Source: VRUE01 sp036265675
GTDB taxonomy: Bacteria > Actinomycetota > Thermoleophilia > Solirubrobacterales > 70-9
NCBI GenBank assembly: GCA_036265675.1
Contig: DATAOP010000062.1
Location: 51,323-115,322, forward strand
DNA length: 64,000 bases
Reading direction: 5' to 3'
The translations under genes and the position numbers were made by a program. Below, piece after piece: positions 24,332 to 32,206 of this stretch (its first letter is position 1; the number at the start of each line of letters is the position of its first letter). The notes beneath the pieces are model-generated. The model had not been told where the DNA came from. It did not search any database and saw only the letters and a program-made list of their open reading frames with translations.

Positions 24332-26107
24332 GTGATCGGAACCTACGCAGCCGTGGTCGCCGTCTGCGTCTCCTCGCTGGCGATCGGGCAGGCGGTCCTC
24401 GCGCTGTGCGGAGTCCCGCGCTGGTCCTGGCTCGCGCCGGCGGTGGGCCTCGCGCTCGTCTGCGCGATCAGCTGGGGCACGGTGCGATTGCCGGGCGATG
24501 GGGTGATCGGGGCGGTCGTGATCGCGCTCGCGACGCTCGCCGCGGTCGCGTTCCTGTGGCGGCGTGTGCGCGACGTCCCCGCGGCGGCCGCGATCGGCGC
24601 CGCCGTCGCGATCGGCGCCCTCGCCGGCACCGCGCTGCCGTTCATCGCCGAAGGCCACTTCGGCATCCTCGGCACCGGCTTCAACCCCGACATGTCCCAG
24701 CACCTGCTGGCCGCCGATCGGCTCGCCGACGGGTTCAGCTCCGAACTGCTGCGCCAGGGCTACCCACTGGGCCCGCACGCGATCGTCGTCTCGCTCGAAA
24801 AGGGCCTCAGTGTCTCGCTCGTCCACGGTTTCACCGGCCTCACGATCGCGGTCGCGGTGCTGGCGGCGCTGACCGCGCTCGCCGCCTTCCCCGACCGCTC
24901 GCGGGCACAGCGGGTGGCGGCCGCGCTCGTCATCGGCCTGCCCTATCTGGTCGCCTCCTACTTCGCCCAGGGCGCGTTCAAGGAGACGATGCAGGCCCTC
25001 TGGGTGCTCGCCTTCCTGCTCACCCTGCGCGAGACGACCCGGAACCCGCTCTGGCGCGACCTCGAGCTGCGCTTCGTCCCGGCGGCGGTGATCGCGATCG
25101 GCGCGGTCTACACCTACAGCTTCCCGGGGCTGATCTGGCTCGCCGCGCTTCTCGCCGCCTGGCTCGTCATCGAGCGCGAGCTGCCGCTGAGGCCGCTGCT
25201 GCTGGCGCTGGTCGTCTTCGCCGTCGGGGCGCTGCCGGAGCTGGGACGGATGATCGAATTCCACAACTTCGAGACCTTCGACCCCAACGGGCCCGGCCTC
25301 GGCAACCTCTTCGGCCAGATCTCGCCCCTGACCGCGCTCGGGATCTGGTTCTCCGGCGACTTCCGCGTCGCCGCCGGCGACGGCGCGGCGCCGGCGGTCG
25401 CCTACTACCTGGGCGCGGCCTTCGCCGCTGTCCTCCTCGTGCTCGGCCTCGTACGCTGCGCCCGCGGCCGCGAGAGCGCGATGCTCGGCGGCTTCGCCGC
25501 GGTCGTCGCTCTCTATCTCGCGGCGCGGATCGGCGGCACCCCCTACACGTCGGCGAAGGCGCTCGAGGTCGCGGCGCCGGTCCTGACGCTCGTGATCCTC
25601 GCGCCCTTGTCCGAGGGTGTGTGGCGCTTTTCCTCACCCATGGTTCGGAAAAGCGCCACGGGCGCTCGGCTCGAGGCGCTGACGCTGCCCGCATACCTCC
25701 TGGTCGCCGGGTTCTGCTCTGTCCTCGCCCTTGCCAACGCCCCGGTGGGACCGACCACGTACTCACCGGCGCTGACCGGCCTCCGCCCGCTGATCGCCGC
25801 CGACTCGACCCTCGTCCTTGCGCCACGCGAGCTGCTCGACGAACAGCACGGCGTCCGCTACATCGATTGGGAGCTGCGCGGCGGCCGGGTCTGCATCGCC
25901 GACGAAGACCGGGCGCCGGCCTCGATCCCGCCCGGGGTCCGGTTCGTGATCACCTCCGGTGAGCCGACCCGGGCGCCGTACGCGGGCATGACGCTCCACA
26001 AGGAGGCCGACCCGTATCTGCTCTGGACGGTGAAGGGATCGGTCAGGGGCAAGAGCGACTGCCCGCTGATCGCGGTCCGCCAGGCCAGGCAGGGCGAACC
26101 AGGGTGA
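24332..26107 (+). CDS. Polytopic membrane protein, possibly GT-C glycosyltransferase-like
   Basis: 591 residues with about 11-13 hydrophobic segments and a soluble C-terminal tail of roughly 110 residues. The loop after the third segment holds GHFGILGTGFNPDMSQHLLAADRLADG, and acidic residues in a first large extracytoplasmic loop are typical of GT-C glycosyltransferases; that assignment is tentative. A perfect 13-base inverted repeat (25621-25633 with 25647-25659) lies inside the gene and encodes WRFSSPMVRKSATG, an abrupt polar stretch between membrane segments. The GTG start has TAAGCT nine bases upstream. It ends 34 bases before a micro-ORF leading into thrS. Confidence 0.75.
   Translation: MIGTYAAVVAVCVSSLAIGQAVLALCGVPRWSWLAPAVGLALVCAISWGTVRLPGDGVIGAVVIALATLAAVAFLWRRVRDVPAAAAIGAAVAIGALAGTALPFIAEGHFGILGTGFNPDMSQHLLAADRLADGFSSELLRQGYPLGPHAIVVSLEKGLSVSLVHGFTGLTIAVAVLAALTALAAFPDRSRAQRVAAALVIGLPYLVASYFAQGAFKETMQALWVLAFLLTLRETTRNPLWRDLELRFVPAAVIAIGAVYTYSFPGLIWLAALLAAWLVIERELPLRPLLLALVVFAVGALPELGRMIEFHNFETFDPNGPGLGNLFGQISPLTALGIWFSGDFRVAAGDGAAPAVAYYLGAAFAAVLLVLGLVRCARGRESAMLGGFAAVVALYLAARIGGTPYTSAKALEVAAPVLTLVILAPLSEGVWRFSSPMVRKSATGARLEALTLPAYLLVAGFCSVLALANAPVGPTTYSPALTGLRPLIAADSTLVLAPRELLDEQHGVRYIDWELRGGRVCIADEDRAPASIPPGVRFVITSGEPTRAPYAGMTLHKEADPYLLWTVKGSVRGKSDCPLIAVRQARQGEPG
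25621..25659 (+). repeat. Perfect 13-bp palindrome inside a coding region
   Basis: GTGGCGCTTTTCC, 13-base spacer, GGAAAAGCGCCAC. The reading frame of the membrane protein runs through it without interruption. It looks like a small palindromic element inserted in frame, or a strong mRNA hairpin. Confidence 0.7.
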
Positions 26108-26128
26108 CGTCGCCGGCGGGCGCCCACG

Positions 26129-26134
26129 TAGCAT
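26129..26134 (+). promoter_or_regulatory. -10 box before the thrS micro-ORF
   Basis: TAGCAT, seven bases, then the ATG at 26142 of the micro-ORF. If real, the thrS message begins at the micro-ORF start codon and thrS is reached only by coupled translation. Confidence 0.4.
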
Positions 26135-26141
26135 GGGAACG

Positions 26142-26210
26142 ATGAGAGCGGAGCGAGCAAGCATCCATCTCTGTTTCGTTGCGCAGCGAGCGAAGCGCGA
26201 AATTTGTTGA
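26142..26210 (+). CDS. Micro-ORF (22 aa) coupled to thrS
   Basis: ATG to TGA, 23 codons, peptide beginning MRAERASIHLCF and ending AQRAKREIC. Its TGA overlaps the thrS ATG by one base (TGATG). It is closely related to the micro-ORF at 40208 at both DNA and peptide level, and shares the M-x-A-E-R start with the shorter ones at 33270 and 38025. thrS has no recognisable ribosome binding site of its own, so reinitiation from this frame is a reasonable model. Whether the peptide itself matters is unknown. Confidence 0.5.
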   Translation: MRAERASIHLCFVAQRAKREIC

Positions 26211-28144
26211 TGGCCACCCCGGCGACGAAGACCACCGTCACGCTGCCCGACGGGACCCCGCTCGAGCTGCCCGACGGCGCCTCCGGCGCCGACGCCGCGG
26301 CGGCGATCGGCCCCGGCCTCGCCAAGGCGGCGCTTGCGATCAGCGTCGACGGCGAGCTGCGCGACCTCGCGGCGCCGCTCCCGGACGGGGCCGAGATCGC
26401 GATCCTCACCGACCGCGACCCTGAGGCGCTGGCGCTGATCCGCCACGACGCCGCCCACGTCATGGCGGAGGCGGTCCAGGAGCTCTATCCGGGCACGAAG
26501 GTGACGATCGGCCCCGCGATCGAGGACGGCTTCTACTACGACTTCGAGTTCCCGGAGGACGTCAAGATCACCGAGGCCGACCTCGGCGAGATCGAGGAGG
26601 CGATGCGCGCCCACATCGCCGCCGACGAGCAGTTCTCGCGGCGCGACGTCCCGGTCGCCGAGGCGATCGAGATCTTCCGCGACCAGGGCGAGGACTACAA
26701 GGTCGAGCTGATCGAGGACCTGGTCGCCGACGAAGGGGTCGAGACCGTCTCGCTCTACCGCAACGGCCCGTTCGAGGACCTCTGCCGCGGCCCGCACGGC
26801 CCCTCGACCGCGCGGATCAAGGCGATCAAGCTGAACTCGGTCGCCGGCGCCTACTGGCGCGGCGACGAGACCCGGCAGATGCTGACCCGGATCTACGGGA
26901 CCGCGTTCTTCAGCAACAAGGACCTCGAGGCCCATCTCGAGCGGATCGAGCAGGCGAGGGCCCGCGACCACCGCCGCCTCGGCCCCCAGCTCGGGCTCTT
27001 CATGCTCCGCGAGGAGGCGCCGGGGATGCCGTTCTGGCTGCCGAACGGGACGACGCTGCTGCGGCTGATCGAGGCCGAGGTCCAGAAGCAGCTGAGGAAG
27101 CGCGGCTACGAGGAGATCAAGACGCCGCAGGTGCTCGACGTCGAGCTCTGGCACCGATCGGGGCACTGGGACAACTACCGCGAGAACATGTTCTTCACCG
27201 AGTCCGGCGATCGCCAGTACGCGATCCGGCCGATGAACTGCCCGGGCGCCTGCCTCGTCTTCGGCTCCGAGCGTCACTCCTACCGCGAGCTGCCGCTGCG
27301 GCTGGCCGAGTTCGGCCAGGTCTCGCGCGCCGAGCGCGAGGGCGTCCTCCACGGACTGCTCCGGGTCCGCGCCTTCACCCAGGACGACGCCCACGTCTAC
27401 TGCACGCCGGAGCAGATCGTCGACGAGGTGACCGAGATCTGCGCCGCGATCGACGAGCTCTACGAGCGGTTCGGGTTCGACGACGTCCGGGTCGAGCTCT
27501 CGACCCGGCCCGAGAAGTCGATCGGCACCGCCGAGCAGTGGGAGCAGGCCGAAGCGGCATTGCGTGGCGCGCTCGAGGCGCAGGGGCGCGAGTACCAGCT
27601 CAATCCCGGCGACGGCGCCTTCTACGGGCCGAAGATCGACTTTCACGTCACCGACGCGCTCGGCCGCTCCTGGCAGTGCGGCACCTGCCAGGTCGACTTC
27701 TTCATGCCGGAACGCTTCGACCTCACCTACACCGACGCCGATGACGAGCAGCGGCGGCCGGTGATGATCCACCGCGCCCTGCTCGGCTCGATGGAGCGCT
27801 TTGCCGGAATCCTGATCGAGCACCACGCGGGCCGCTTCCCGGTCTGGCTGGCGCCGGTGCAGGCGGCGATCCTGCCGGTCGCCGACCGTCACCTCGAGTA
27901 CGCGGCGAGCACCGCCGCCGAGCTCCGCGCGGCCGGAGTCAGGGTCACCGTCGACGAGCGTTCGGAGTCGGTCGGCAAGAAGATCCGCGACGCCGAGCTC
28001 GGCCGCTACCCGTACATGCTCGTCGTCGGTGACCGCGAGCAGGAGGCCGGGGCGGTCGCCGTCCGCTCCCATGAGGAGGGCGAGCTCGGCGCGATGCCGG
28101 TCGCCGACTTCGCCGCCCGGGTCGCTGCTGAGAGCGGGGCCTGA
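26210..28144 (+). CDS. thrS: Threonyl-tRNA synthetase
   Basis: 644 residues, normal for bacterial ThrRS. An N-terminal TGS domain (1-70) is followed by the editing domain with HDAAHVMAEAVQELYP, the HxxxH metal motif, and the class II core. The core has zinc ligands in RPMNCPGACLVF, RAFTQDDAHVYC and VMIHRALLGSMERF, and motif 3 is GSMERFAGILIEHHAG. The C-terminal anticodon-binding domain begins near FPVWLAPVQAAILPV. It charges tRNA-Thr in the cytosol. The ATG overlaps the stop of the upstream micro-ORF; TTG codons at 26204 and 26207 are alternatives. No T-box leader is visible. Confidence 0.97.
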   Translation: MATPATKTTVTLPDGTPLELPDGASGADAAAAIGPGLAKAALAISVDGELRDLAAPLPDGAEIAILTDRDPEALALIRHDAAHVMAEAVQELYPGTKVTIGPAIEDGFYYDFEFPEDVKITEADLGEIEEAMRAHIAADEQFSRRDVPVAEAIEIFRDQGEDYKVELIEDLVADEGVETVSLYRNGPFEDLCRGPHGPSTARIKAIKLNSVAGAYWRGDETRQMLTRIYGTAFFSNKDLEAHLERIEQARARDHRRLGPQLGLFMLREEAPGMPFWLPNGTTLLRLIEAEVQKQLRKRGYEEIKTPQVLDVELWHRSGHWDNYRENMFFTESGDRQYAIRPMNCPGACLVFGSERHSYRELPLRLAEFGQVSRAEREGVLHGLLRVRAFTQDDAHVYCTPEQIVDEVTEICAAIDELYERFGFDDVRVELSTRPEKSIGTAEQWEQAEAALRGALEAQGREYQLNPGDGAFYGPKIDFHVTDALGRSWQCGTCQVDFFMPERFDLTYTDADDEQRRPVMIHRALLGSMERFAGILIEHHAGRFPVWLAPVQAAILPVADRHLEYAASTAAELRAAGVRVTVDERSESVGKKIRDAELGRYPYMLVVGDREQEAGAVAVRSHEEGELGAMPVADFAARVAAESGA

Positions 28145-28174
28145 GGAAAACCTGCCGCGATGGCGCCCTGGCTC

Positions 28175-28180
28175 TATACT
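28175..28180 (+). promoter_or_regulatory. Possible -10 box of the infC promoter
   Basis: TATACT, about 100 bases before the infC start, leaving a leader of roughly 95 bases. The -35 region (about 28152-28157) is poorly conserved. I could not recognise an IF3/L20-type autoregulatory fold in the leader. Confidence 0.3.
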
Positions 28181-28282
28181 GCGCTGCACTTGATTGACGC
28201 CACGCCGAACATTCCACGCCGCTGAGCGTCCCGTGGCCTTGTCCGATTCACTCGTCCTCTTGAATATCCACCTCCTCTCCTA

Positions 28283-28879
28283 GTGCCGGTCCCCCGTAGG
28301 TTCGATCGGCGCCCCCCTGAGCGCGACACCACGCGGATCAACGAGCGGATCCGGGTTCCGAAAGTGCGCCTGATCGGCGCCGACGGCGAGCAGCTCGGGA
28401 TCGTCGAGACGCCCGACGCCCTGAAACAGGCGCAGGAGGCCGATCTCGACCTGGTCGAGGTTGCGCCGAACTCGAAACCCCCGGTCACCCGCCTGCTCGA
28501 CTACTCGAAGTACAAGTACGAGCAGGAGCAGAAGCAGAAGGCCGCCCGCAAGCACCAGCAGCAGGTCAACGTCCGCGAGATCAAGCTCCGCCCGAAGATC
28601 GCCGACCACGACTACGAGACCAAGCGCGGCCATGTCGAGCGCTTCCTGCGCCAGCAGAACAAGGTCAAGATCACGATCATGTTCCGCGGCCGCGAGCAGG
28701 CCCACCCCGAGCGCGGCCGGGCGCTTCTCCAGCGCCTCTACGAGGACCTCGACGGCCTCGCCGTGATCGAGTCCGAGCCGCTCCAAGAGGGGCGCAACAT
28801 GAGCATGATGCTCGCCCCGAGCAAAGAGGTGGCGAAGGCCAAACAGGCCGAGGCCGAGGCCGAGGCCGGCGCGGAATAG
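28283..28879 (+). CDS. infC: Translation initiation factor IF-3
   Basis: 198 residues. The N-domain reads RINERIRVPKVRLIGADGEQLGIV ... ALKQAQEADLDLVEVAPNSKPPVTRLLDYSKYKYE, then a helical linker, then the C-domain VREIKLRPKIADHDYETKRGHVERFL and FRGREQAHPERGRALL. It binds the 30S subunit and controls start-codon selection. The start is GTG, in a gene whose product elsewhere represses its own non-AUG start. The usual partners rpmI and rplT lie 1.9 kb away, separated by two opposite-strand genes. Confidence 0.97.
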   Translation: MPVPRRFDRRPPERDTTRINERIRVPKVRLIGADGEQLGIVETPDALKQAQEADLDLVEVAPNSKPPVTRLLDYSKYKYEQEQKQKAARKHQQQVNVREIKLRPKIADHDYETKRGHVERFLRQQNKVKITIMFRGREQAHPERGRALLQRLYEDLDGLAVIESEPLQEGRNMSMMLAPSKEVAKAKQAEAEAEAGAE

Positions 28880-28912
28880 GACGAGACTTCCGCGGCCCTG
28901 AGCGGGGCCAGG

Positions 28913-29557
28913 TCAGTCCGTGGAGCCGGTGACGTCGCTGATCTGTACAGCGACGATGTTGGCGCTGACCCGAGCCCCGGAGGCGGCATTGTCCTTGTAG
29001 CACTCCAGGTCGAGCCTCTGCCCGGACGTGACCTGGAAGAGGGCGGTGAGCGTGAAATTGTCCGCCGTGCTGTCTTCACGAACCGGCTGAGCCCGCATGG
29101 TCGCGCTGCGGACCCCGGCGCCACCCTCGTTGATCAACCTGCAGATGACCGTGCTGGTGATCGCGTTGACGGTTTCTGCGCCGACCGAGGCCGTCGCAAA
29201 ATATGCGCCCGGGGGCACGCCGAGGCTGACGACGGTGGACCCGAACGGGCTCGAGCTGAATTTGTCGTAGTTGACCGAGCCGAACGCCTGGAATCCGCGG
29301 CTGGTCCCAGGGATCCCCGGTGGCCCCTGCGGCCCTTCTGCTCCCTGCAATGCTCGCTGTGCGAAGTCCTCGGGTCTCAGCGACCCGTCTTTCACTTTCA
29401 GGCTCGTCACCGAGTTCCTCTTGAGTTGCCTGTTGCCGACCGAGTTCTTGCTCAGCTGATCGGCGGCGTAGGCGCCGCCCCCCAGCGCAATGAGGAGGGC
29501 GAGGTAGGCGACCACGGTTGCGTGGCTTGGACGCCGGAGCTTCAGGTGCTTGCCCAT
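28913..29557 (-). CDS. Surface protein with N-terminal anchor, ten-residue repeats and a short collagen-like tract
   Basis: About 214 residues. A basic start (KHLKLRRPSHATVV) is followed by one hydrophobic segment (AYLALLIALGGGAYA), then SKNSVGNRQLKRNSVTSLKVKDGSL, short repeats also found in the proteins at 43648 and 56110. A brief collagen-like tract GAEGPQGPPGIPG precedes a C-terminal domain of about 125 residues, probably beta-rich. Exported and membrane- or wall-attached is inferred; the function is unknown. The start may also be a GTG 14 codons upstream. It is convergent with infC. Confidence 0.75.
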   Translation of the reverse strand: MGKHLKLRRPSHATVVAYLALLIALGGGAYAADQLSKNSVGNRQLKRNSVTSLKVKDGSLRPEDFAQRALQGAEGPQGPPGIPGTSRGFQAFGSVNYDKFSSSPFGSTVVSLGVPPGAYFATASVGAETVNAITSTVICRLINEGGAGVRSATMRAQPVREDSTADNFTLTALFQVTSGQRLDLECYKDNAASGARVSANIVAVQISDVTGSTD

Positions 29558-29643
29558 CTTGACCCCCGTTGGGATTGTGGCTTTTAGCCTCGCCCGCACG
29601 AAGGCCCGGGACGACGGTAGTCCCGAGGGGGCGGTAGGTCAAA

Positions 29644-30720
29644 TCAGCCGGCGCCGAGCACGACGTCCGCGATCCGCTCGGCGGCATCGCCGTCCCAGAG
29701 GGGGGGAGGGTTGCGGCGCCCGGGCGGGCGATCGGCAAGGGCGGCCGGGATGCCCGCTATCGCCGCCGGGTCGAGCCCGAGCAGCGTATTTGTGCCGGCC
29801 CTGATCGTGACCGGGCGCTCGGTGTTGGCGCGGAGGGTGAAGCAGGGGACGCCGAGGTAGGTCGTCTCCTCCTGGATCCCGCCCGAGTCGGTGAGGACTG
29901 CGCCGGCGTCGGCGATCAGCGAGAGGAAGTCGATGTAGCCGAGCGGCTCGGTCAGGTGCAGGCCCGGCTGCTCGGCCCCTGCCCCGGCCAGCATCTTCCG
30001 CGTCCGCGGGTGGACCGGGAAGACGACCGGCATCTCGGCGGCGACCGCCGCGAGCTGCGCCATCGTCTCGGCGAGCAGCGGTCCGTCGACGAGCGCGGGA
30101 CGGTGGAGGGTGACGAGCAGGAATGCGCCCGGCTCGACCCCGAGCCGCGCGGCCGCGCCGGCGTCCCGGAAGCGCCCCTCGAGCGCGGCGAGCGTGTCAA
30201 TCATCGTGTTGCCGACGAAGTGCATGCGCTCGTCCGGGATGCCCTCTGCCCGCAGGTTCTCGACCGCCTCGTCGCTGTGGAGGAAGAGGTGCTGGGAGAG
30301 GACGTCGGCGACGATCCGGTTGATCTCCTCCGGCATCGTGCGGTCGAAGCTGCGCAGGCCGGACTCGATGTGGGCGACCGGCAGCAGCGCCTTGGCCGCG
30401 GTCAGCGCCGCCGCCAGGGTCGAGTTGACGTCGCCGGGGACGAACACCAGGTCGGGCCGCTCCTCGAGCAGGACCGGCTCGAGCCGCTCCATCACCTGCG
30501 CCGTCTGCCGCGAATGACTGCCGGACCCGACCTCGAGCATGTGGTCGGGCTCGGGTACCCCGAGCTCCTCGAGGAAGACCTCGGACATCATCCGGTCGTA
30601 GTGCTGGCCGGTGTGGACGATCGCGTGGCGGCCGTTGGGGTCGCGGGCGCGCAGGGCGGCGATCACCGGCGCCGTCTTGACGAAGTTCGGACGGGTGCCG
30701 ACCACATACACGAATCGCAT
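29644..30720 (-). CDS. wecB: UDP-N-acetylglucosamine 2-epimerase (non-hydrolysing)
   Basis: 358 residues. The N-terminus VYVVGTRPNFVKTAPVIAAL is the WecB/MnaA signature. GDVNSTLAAALTA, HIESGLRSFDRTMPEEINRIVADVLSQHLF, HFVGNTMIDTL and LTDSGGIQEETTYLGVPCFTLRANTERPVTI complete the family pattern, with the substrate-binding Arg/Glu/His residues present. It interconverts UDP-GlcNAc and UDP-ManNAc for cell-wall glycans. It sits between infC and rpmI on the opposite strand, an unusual position. A TACGCT box lies eight bases before the ATG. Confidence 0.95.
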   Translation of the reverse strand: MRFVYVVGTRPNFVKTAPVIAALRARDPNGRHAIVHTGQHYDRMMSEVFLEELGVPEPDHMLEVGSGSHSRQTAQVMERLEPVLLEERPDLVFVPGDVNSTLAAALTAAKALLPVAHIESGLRSFDRTMPEEINRIVADVLSQHLFLHSDEAVENLRAEGIPDERMHFVGNTMIDTLAALEGRFRDAGAAARLGVEPGAFLLVTLHRPALVDGPLLAETMAQLAAVAAEMPVVFPVHPRTRKMLAGAGAEQPGLHLTEPLGYIDFLSLIADAGAVLTDSGGIQEETTYLGVPCFTLRANTERPVTIRAGTNTLLGLDPAAIAGIPAALADRPPGRRNPPPLWDGDAAERIADVVLGAG

Positions 30721-30728
30721 CGGGCGGG

Positions 30729-30734
30729 AGCGTA
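30729..30734 (-). promoter_or_regulatory. -10 box of a probable leaderless promoter (wecB)
   Basis: TACGCT on the minus strand, eight bases before the wecB ATG. It faces away from the rpmI promoter 30 bases to the right. Confidence 0.4.
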
Positions 30735-30763
30735 CCGGCGGCGCTCGGCGGCGCTTCTGCTTC

Positions 30764-30769
30764 AATACT
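30764..30769 (+). promoter_or_regulatory. -10 box of a probable leaderless promoter (rpmI-rplT)
   Basis: AATACT, seven bases, then the rpmI ATG at 30777. It explains how rpmI-rplT can be transcribed without infC. Confidence 0.45.
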
Positions 30770-30776
30770 CGTCCCG

Positions 30777-30977
30777 ATGCCGAAGATGAAGACCCATTCC
30801 GGCGCCAAGAAGCGCTTTCGCAAGACCGCCAAGGGCAAGCTCCGTGGCCGTCGCGCCTTCTCGAGCCACATCCTTGAGAAAAAGTCACCGAAGCGGAAGC
30901 GGCACATGCGGCGCCCGGTCGAGATCGCCCCGTCCGACGAGAAGCGGATCCGGACCCTGCTCGGAGGCAAGAAGTGA
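30777..30977 (+). CDS. rpmI: 50S ribosomal protein L35
   Basis: 66 residues, normal for L35. MPKMKTHSGAKKRFRKTAKGKLRGRRAFSSHILEKKSPKRKRHMR carries the typical basic L35 signature. It is part of the large ribosomal subunit. The stop overlaps the GTG start of rplT (GTGA). It has its own apparent leaderless promoter, since the genes to its left point the other way. Confidence 0.97.
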   Translation: MPKMKTHSGAKKRFRKTAKGKLRGRRAFSSHILEKKSPKRKRHMRRPVEIAPSDEKRIRTLLGGKK

Positions 30978-31333
30978 GCCGGGTCAAGCGCTCCGTCCAC
31001 GCGCGCAAGAAGCGCCGCAAGGTCCTCAAGGAAGCGAAGGGCTACTACGGCCGCAAGCACTCCTCCTACCGGTTCGCGAAAGAGCAGGTGCAGCGGTCGG
31101 GGATGTACGCCTACCGCGACCGCCGCAACCGCAAGCGCGAGTTCCGGCGCCTCTGGATCACCCGGATCAACGCCGCCGCCCGGCTCGAGGGCATGAGCTA
31201 CTCCGAACTGATTCACGGCCTCGACACCGCCGGCGTCGAGGTGAACCGCAAGATGCTCGCCGACATCGCGGTCAACGACCGCGATGCGTTCCGCCGATTT
31301 GTGGAGCTCGCCCGGGAGGGTGCGGCCGCGTAG
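30974..31333 (+). CDS. rplT: 50S ribosomal protein L20
   Basis: 119 residues. SRVKRSVHARKKRRKVLKEAKGYYGRKHSSYRFAKEQV and RRLWITRINAAARLEGMSYSELIHGL are the standard L20 signatures. It binds 23S rRNA early in 50S assembly. The GTG start overlaps the rpmI stop by four bases, indicating translational coupling. A strong hairpin follows 28 bases after the stop. Confidence 0.97.
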   Translation: MSRVKRSVHARKKRRKVLKEAKGYYGRKHSSYRFAKEQVQRSGMYAYRDRRNRKREFRRLWITRINAAARLEGMSYSELIHGLDTAGVEVNRKMLADIAVNDRDAFRRFVELAREGAAA

Positions 31334-31360
31334 CTGCAGCCACACTCCGATTCCCAGGGC

Positions 31361-31391
31361 GGGCCGCTTGGCGACAGGCGGCCCGTTTTCG
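31361..31391 (+). terminator. Intrinsic terminator after rplT
   Basis: GGGCCGC (31361-31367) and GCGGCCC (31378-31384) form a seven-pair GC stem with loop TTGGCGACAG, followed by GTTTTCGTT. It separates rpmI-rplT from the methyltransferase gene. Confidence 0.8.
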
Positions 31392-31429
31392 TTCCAGGAG
31401 AAAATTCGACCAAACAGAAACCCACGACG

Positions 31430-32164
31430 ATGATCACAAGCCCACAGAACGAGAAGCTGAAGCTGGTCCGCAGGCTTCGCGAGCGCCGCCATCGCGATCG
31501 CGAGGGCCTGTTCGTGACCGAGGGCGAGGATCTGGTCGACGCCGGTCGCGCCGCGGGCATCGAGCCGGCGGTGCTGCTGACCGCCGCGGGATCGGGCCTC
31601 GGAGGCGAGGAGGTGGGCGCCGAGCTGCTTGCCGAGGTCTCGGCGCTCGGGTCTGGGACGCGCGCTATCGCGGTCTGGCCGCAGTGCTGGGCCGAGGAGA
31701 TCAAGCCGCCCTGTGTCTACATGCACGCCGTCGGTGACCCGGGCAACGTCGGCGCGATCGTCCGCACCGCCGGGGCGCTGCTCGGGGGGACCGTCGTCCT
31801 CGGGCCCGACTGCGCCGATCCCCACGGCCCGAAGGCGGTGCGGGCGAGCATGGGCGCGATCTTCGCCCAGCCGCTCGCCCGCGGCGCCGTCGAATCGACG
31901 GCCGAGCCGCGGGCGGCGCTCGTCGCCCACGGTGGCGACGGTCCCGACGCGCTCGAGGGCTGCGCGACGATCTGCCTCGGCGCCGAGCGGGAGGGGCTCC
32001 CGGCCGAGGTCCTCGACCACTGCCGCCGGCGGGTGACGATCCCGCTGCGGGCCGGGGCGGCCGAGTCGCTCAACGTCGCCGCCGCAGCCGCCATTGCCCT
32101 TGAGCGCGTCGCGAGCGCAGCGTCCATATCTGATTCATCGCAGGCGAGCGAGCGCGAAATATGA
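31430..32164 (+). CDS. SpoU/TrmH-family RNA 2'-O-methyltransferase (TsnR-like)
   Basis: 244 residues. The N-terminal substrate-binding part is ITSPQNEKLKLVRRLRERRHRDREGLFVTEG. The SPOUT catalytic domain has motif 1 GDPGNVGAIVRTAGAL, motif 2 ICLGAEREGLPAE and motif 3 IPLRAGAAESLNVAAAAAIAL, the trefoil-knot SAM-binding site. The location after rplT matches the TsnR-like gene of Mycobacterium. The last 16 or so residues (ASAASISDSSQASEREI) are encoded by a copy of the dispersed repeat described in the findings, read in a different frame from the micro-ORFs. Confidence 0.92.
   Translation: MITSPQNEKLKLVRRLRERRHRDREGLFVTEGEDLVDAGRAAGIEPAVLLTAAGSGLGGEEVGAELLAEVSALGSGTRAIAVWPQCWAEEIKPPCVYMHAVGDPGNVGAIVRTAGALLGGTVVLGPDCADPHGPKAVRASMGAIFAQPLARGAVESTAEPRAALVAHGGDGPDALEGCATICLGAEREGLPAEVLDHCRRRVTIPLRAGAAESLNVAAAAAIALERVASAASISDSSQASEREI
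32110..32164 (+). repeat. Repeat copy forming the 3' end of the methyltransferase gene
   Basis: Contains TCCATATCTGATTC flanked by GCGAGC on both sides and ending GCGAAATATGA. It resembles the micro-ORF copies at 26142 and 40208 over about 50 bases, but an indel shifts the frame, so here the DNA and not the peptide is kept. Its final ATGA opens another short frame (32161-32214) that overlaps the pheS start. Confidence 0.6.
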
Positions 32165-32206
32165 ATTCCCGGATATCGTCGCCCGCGATTGGAGAGGCCG
32201 CCCAGG

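Noticed and set aside
26108..26209. Possible T-box or other riboswitch before thrS
   Set aside because: The gap is about 100 bases, mostly occupied by the micro-ORF, and no T-box antiterminator sequence or specifier stem is visible.
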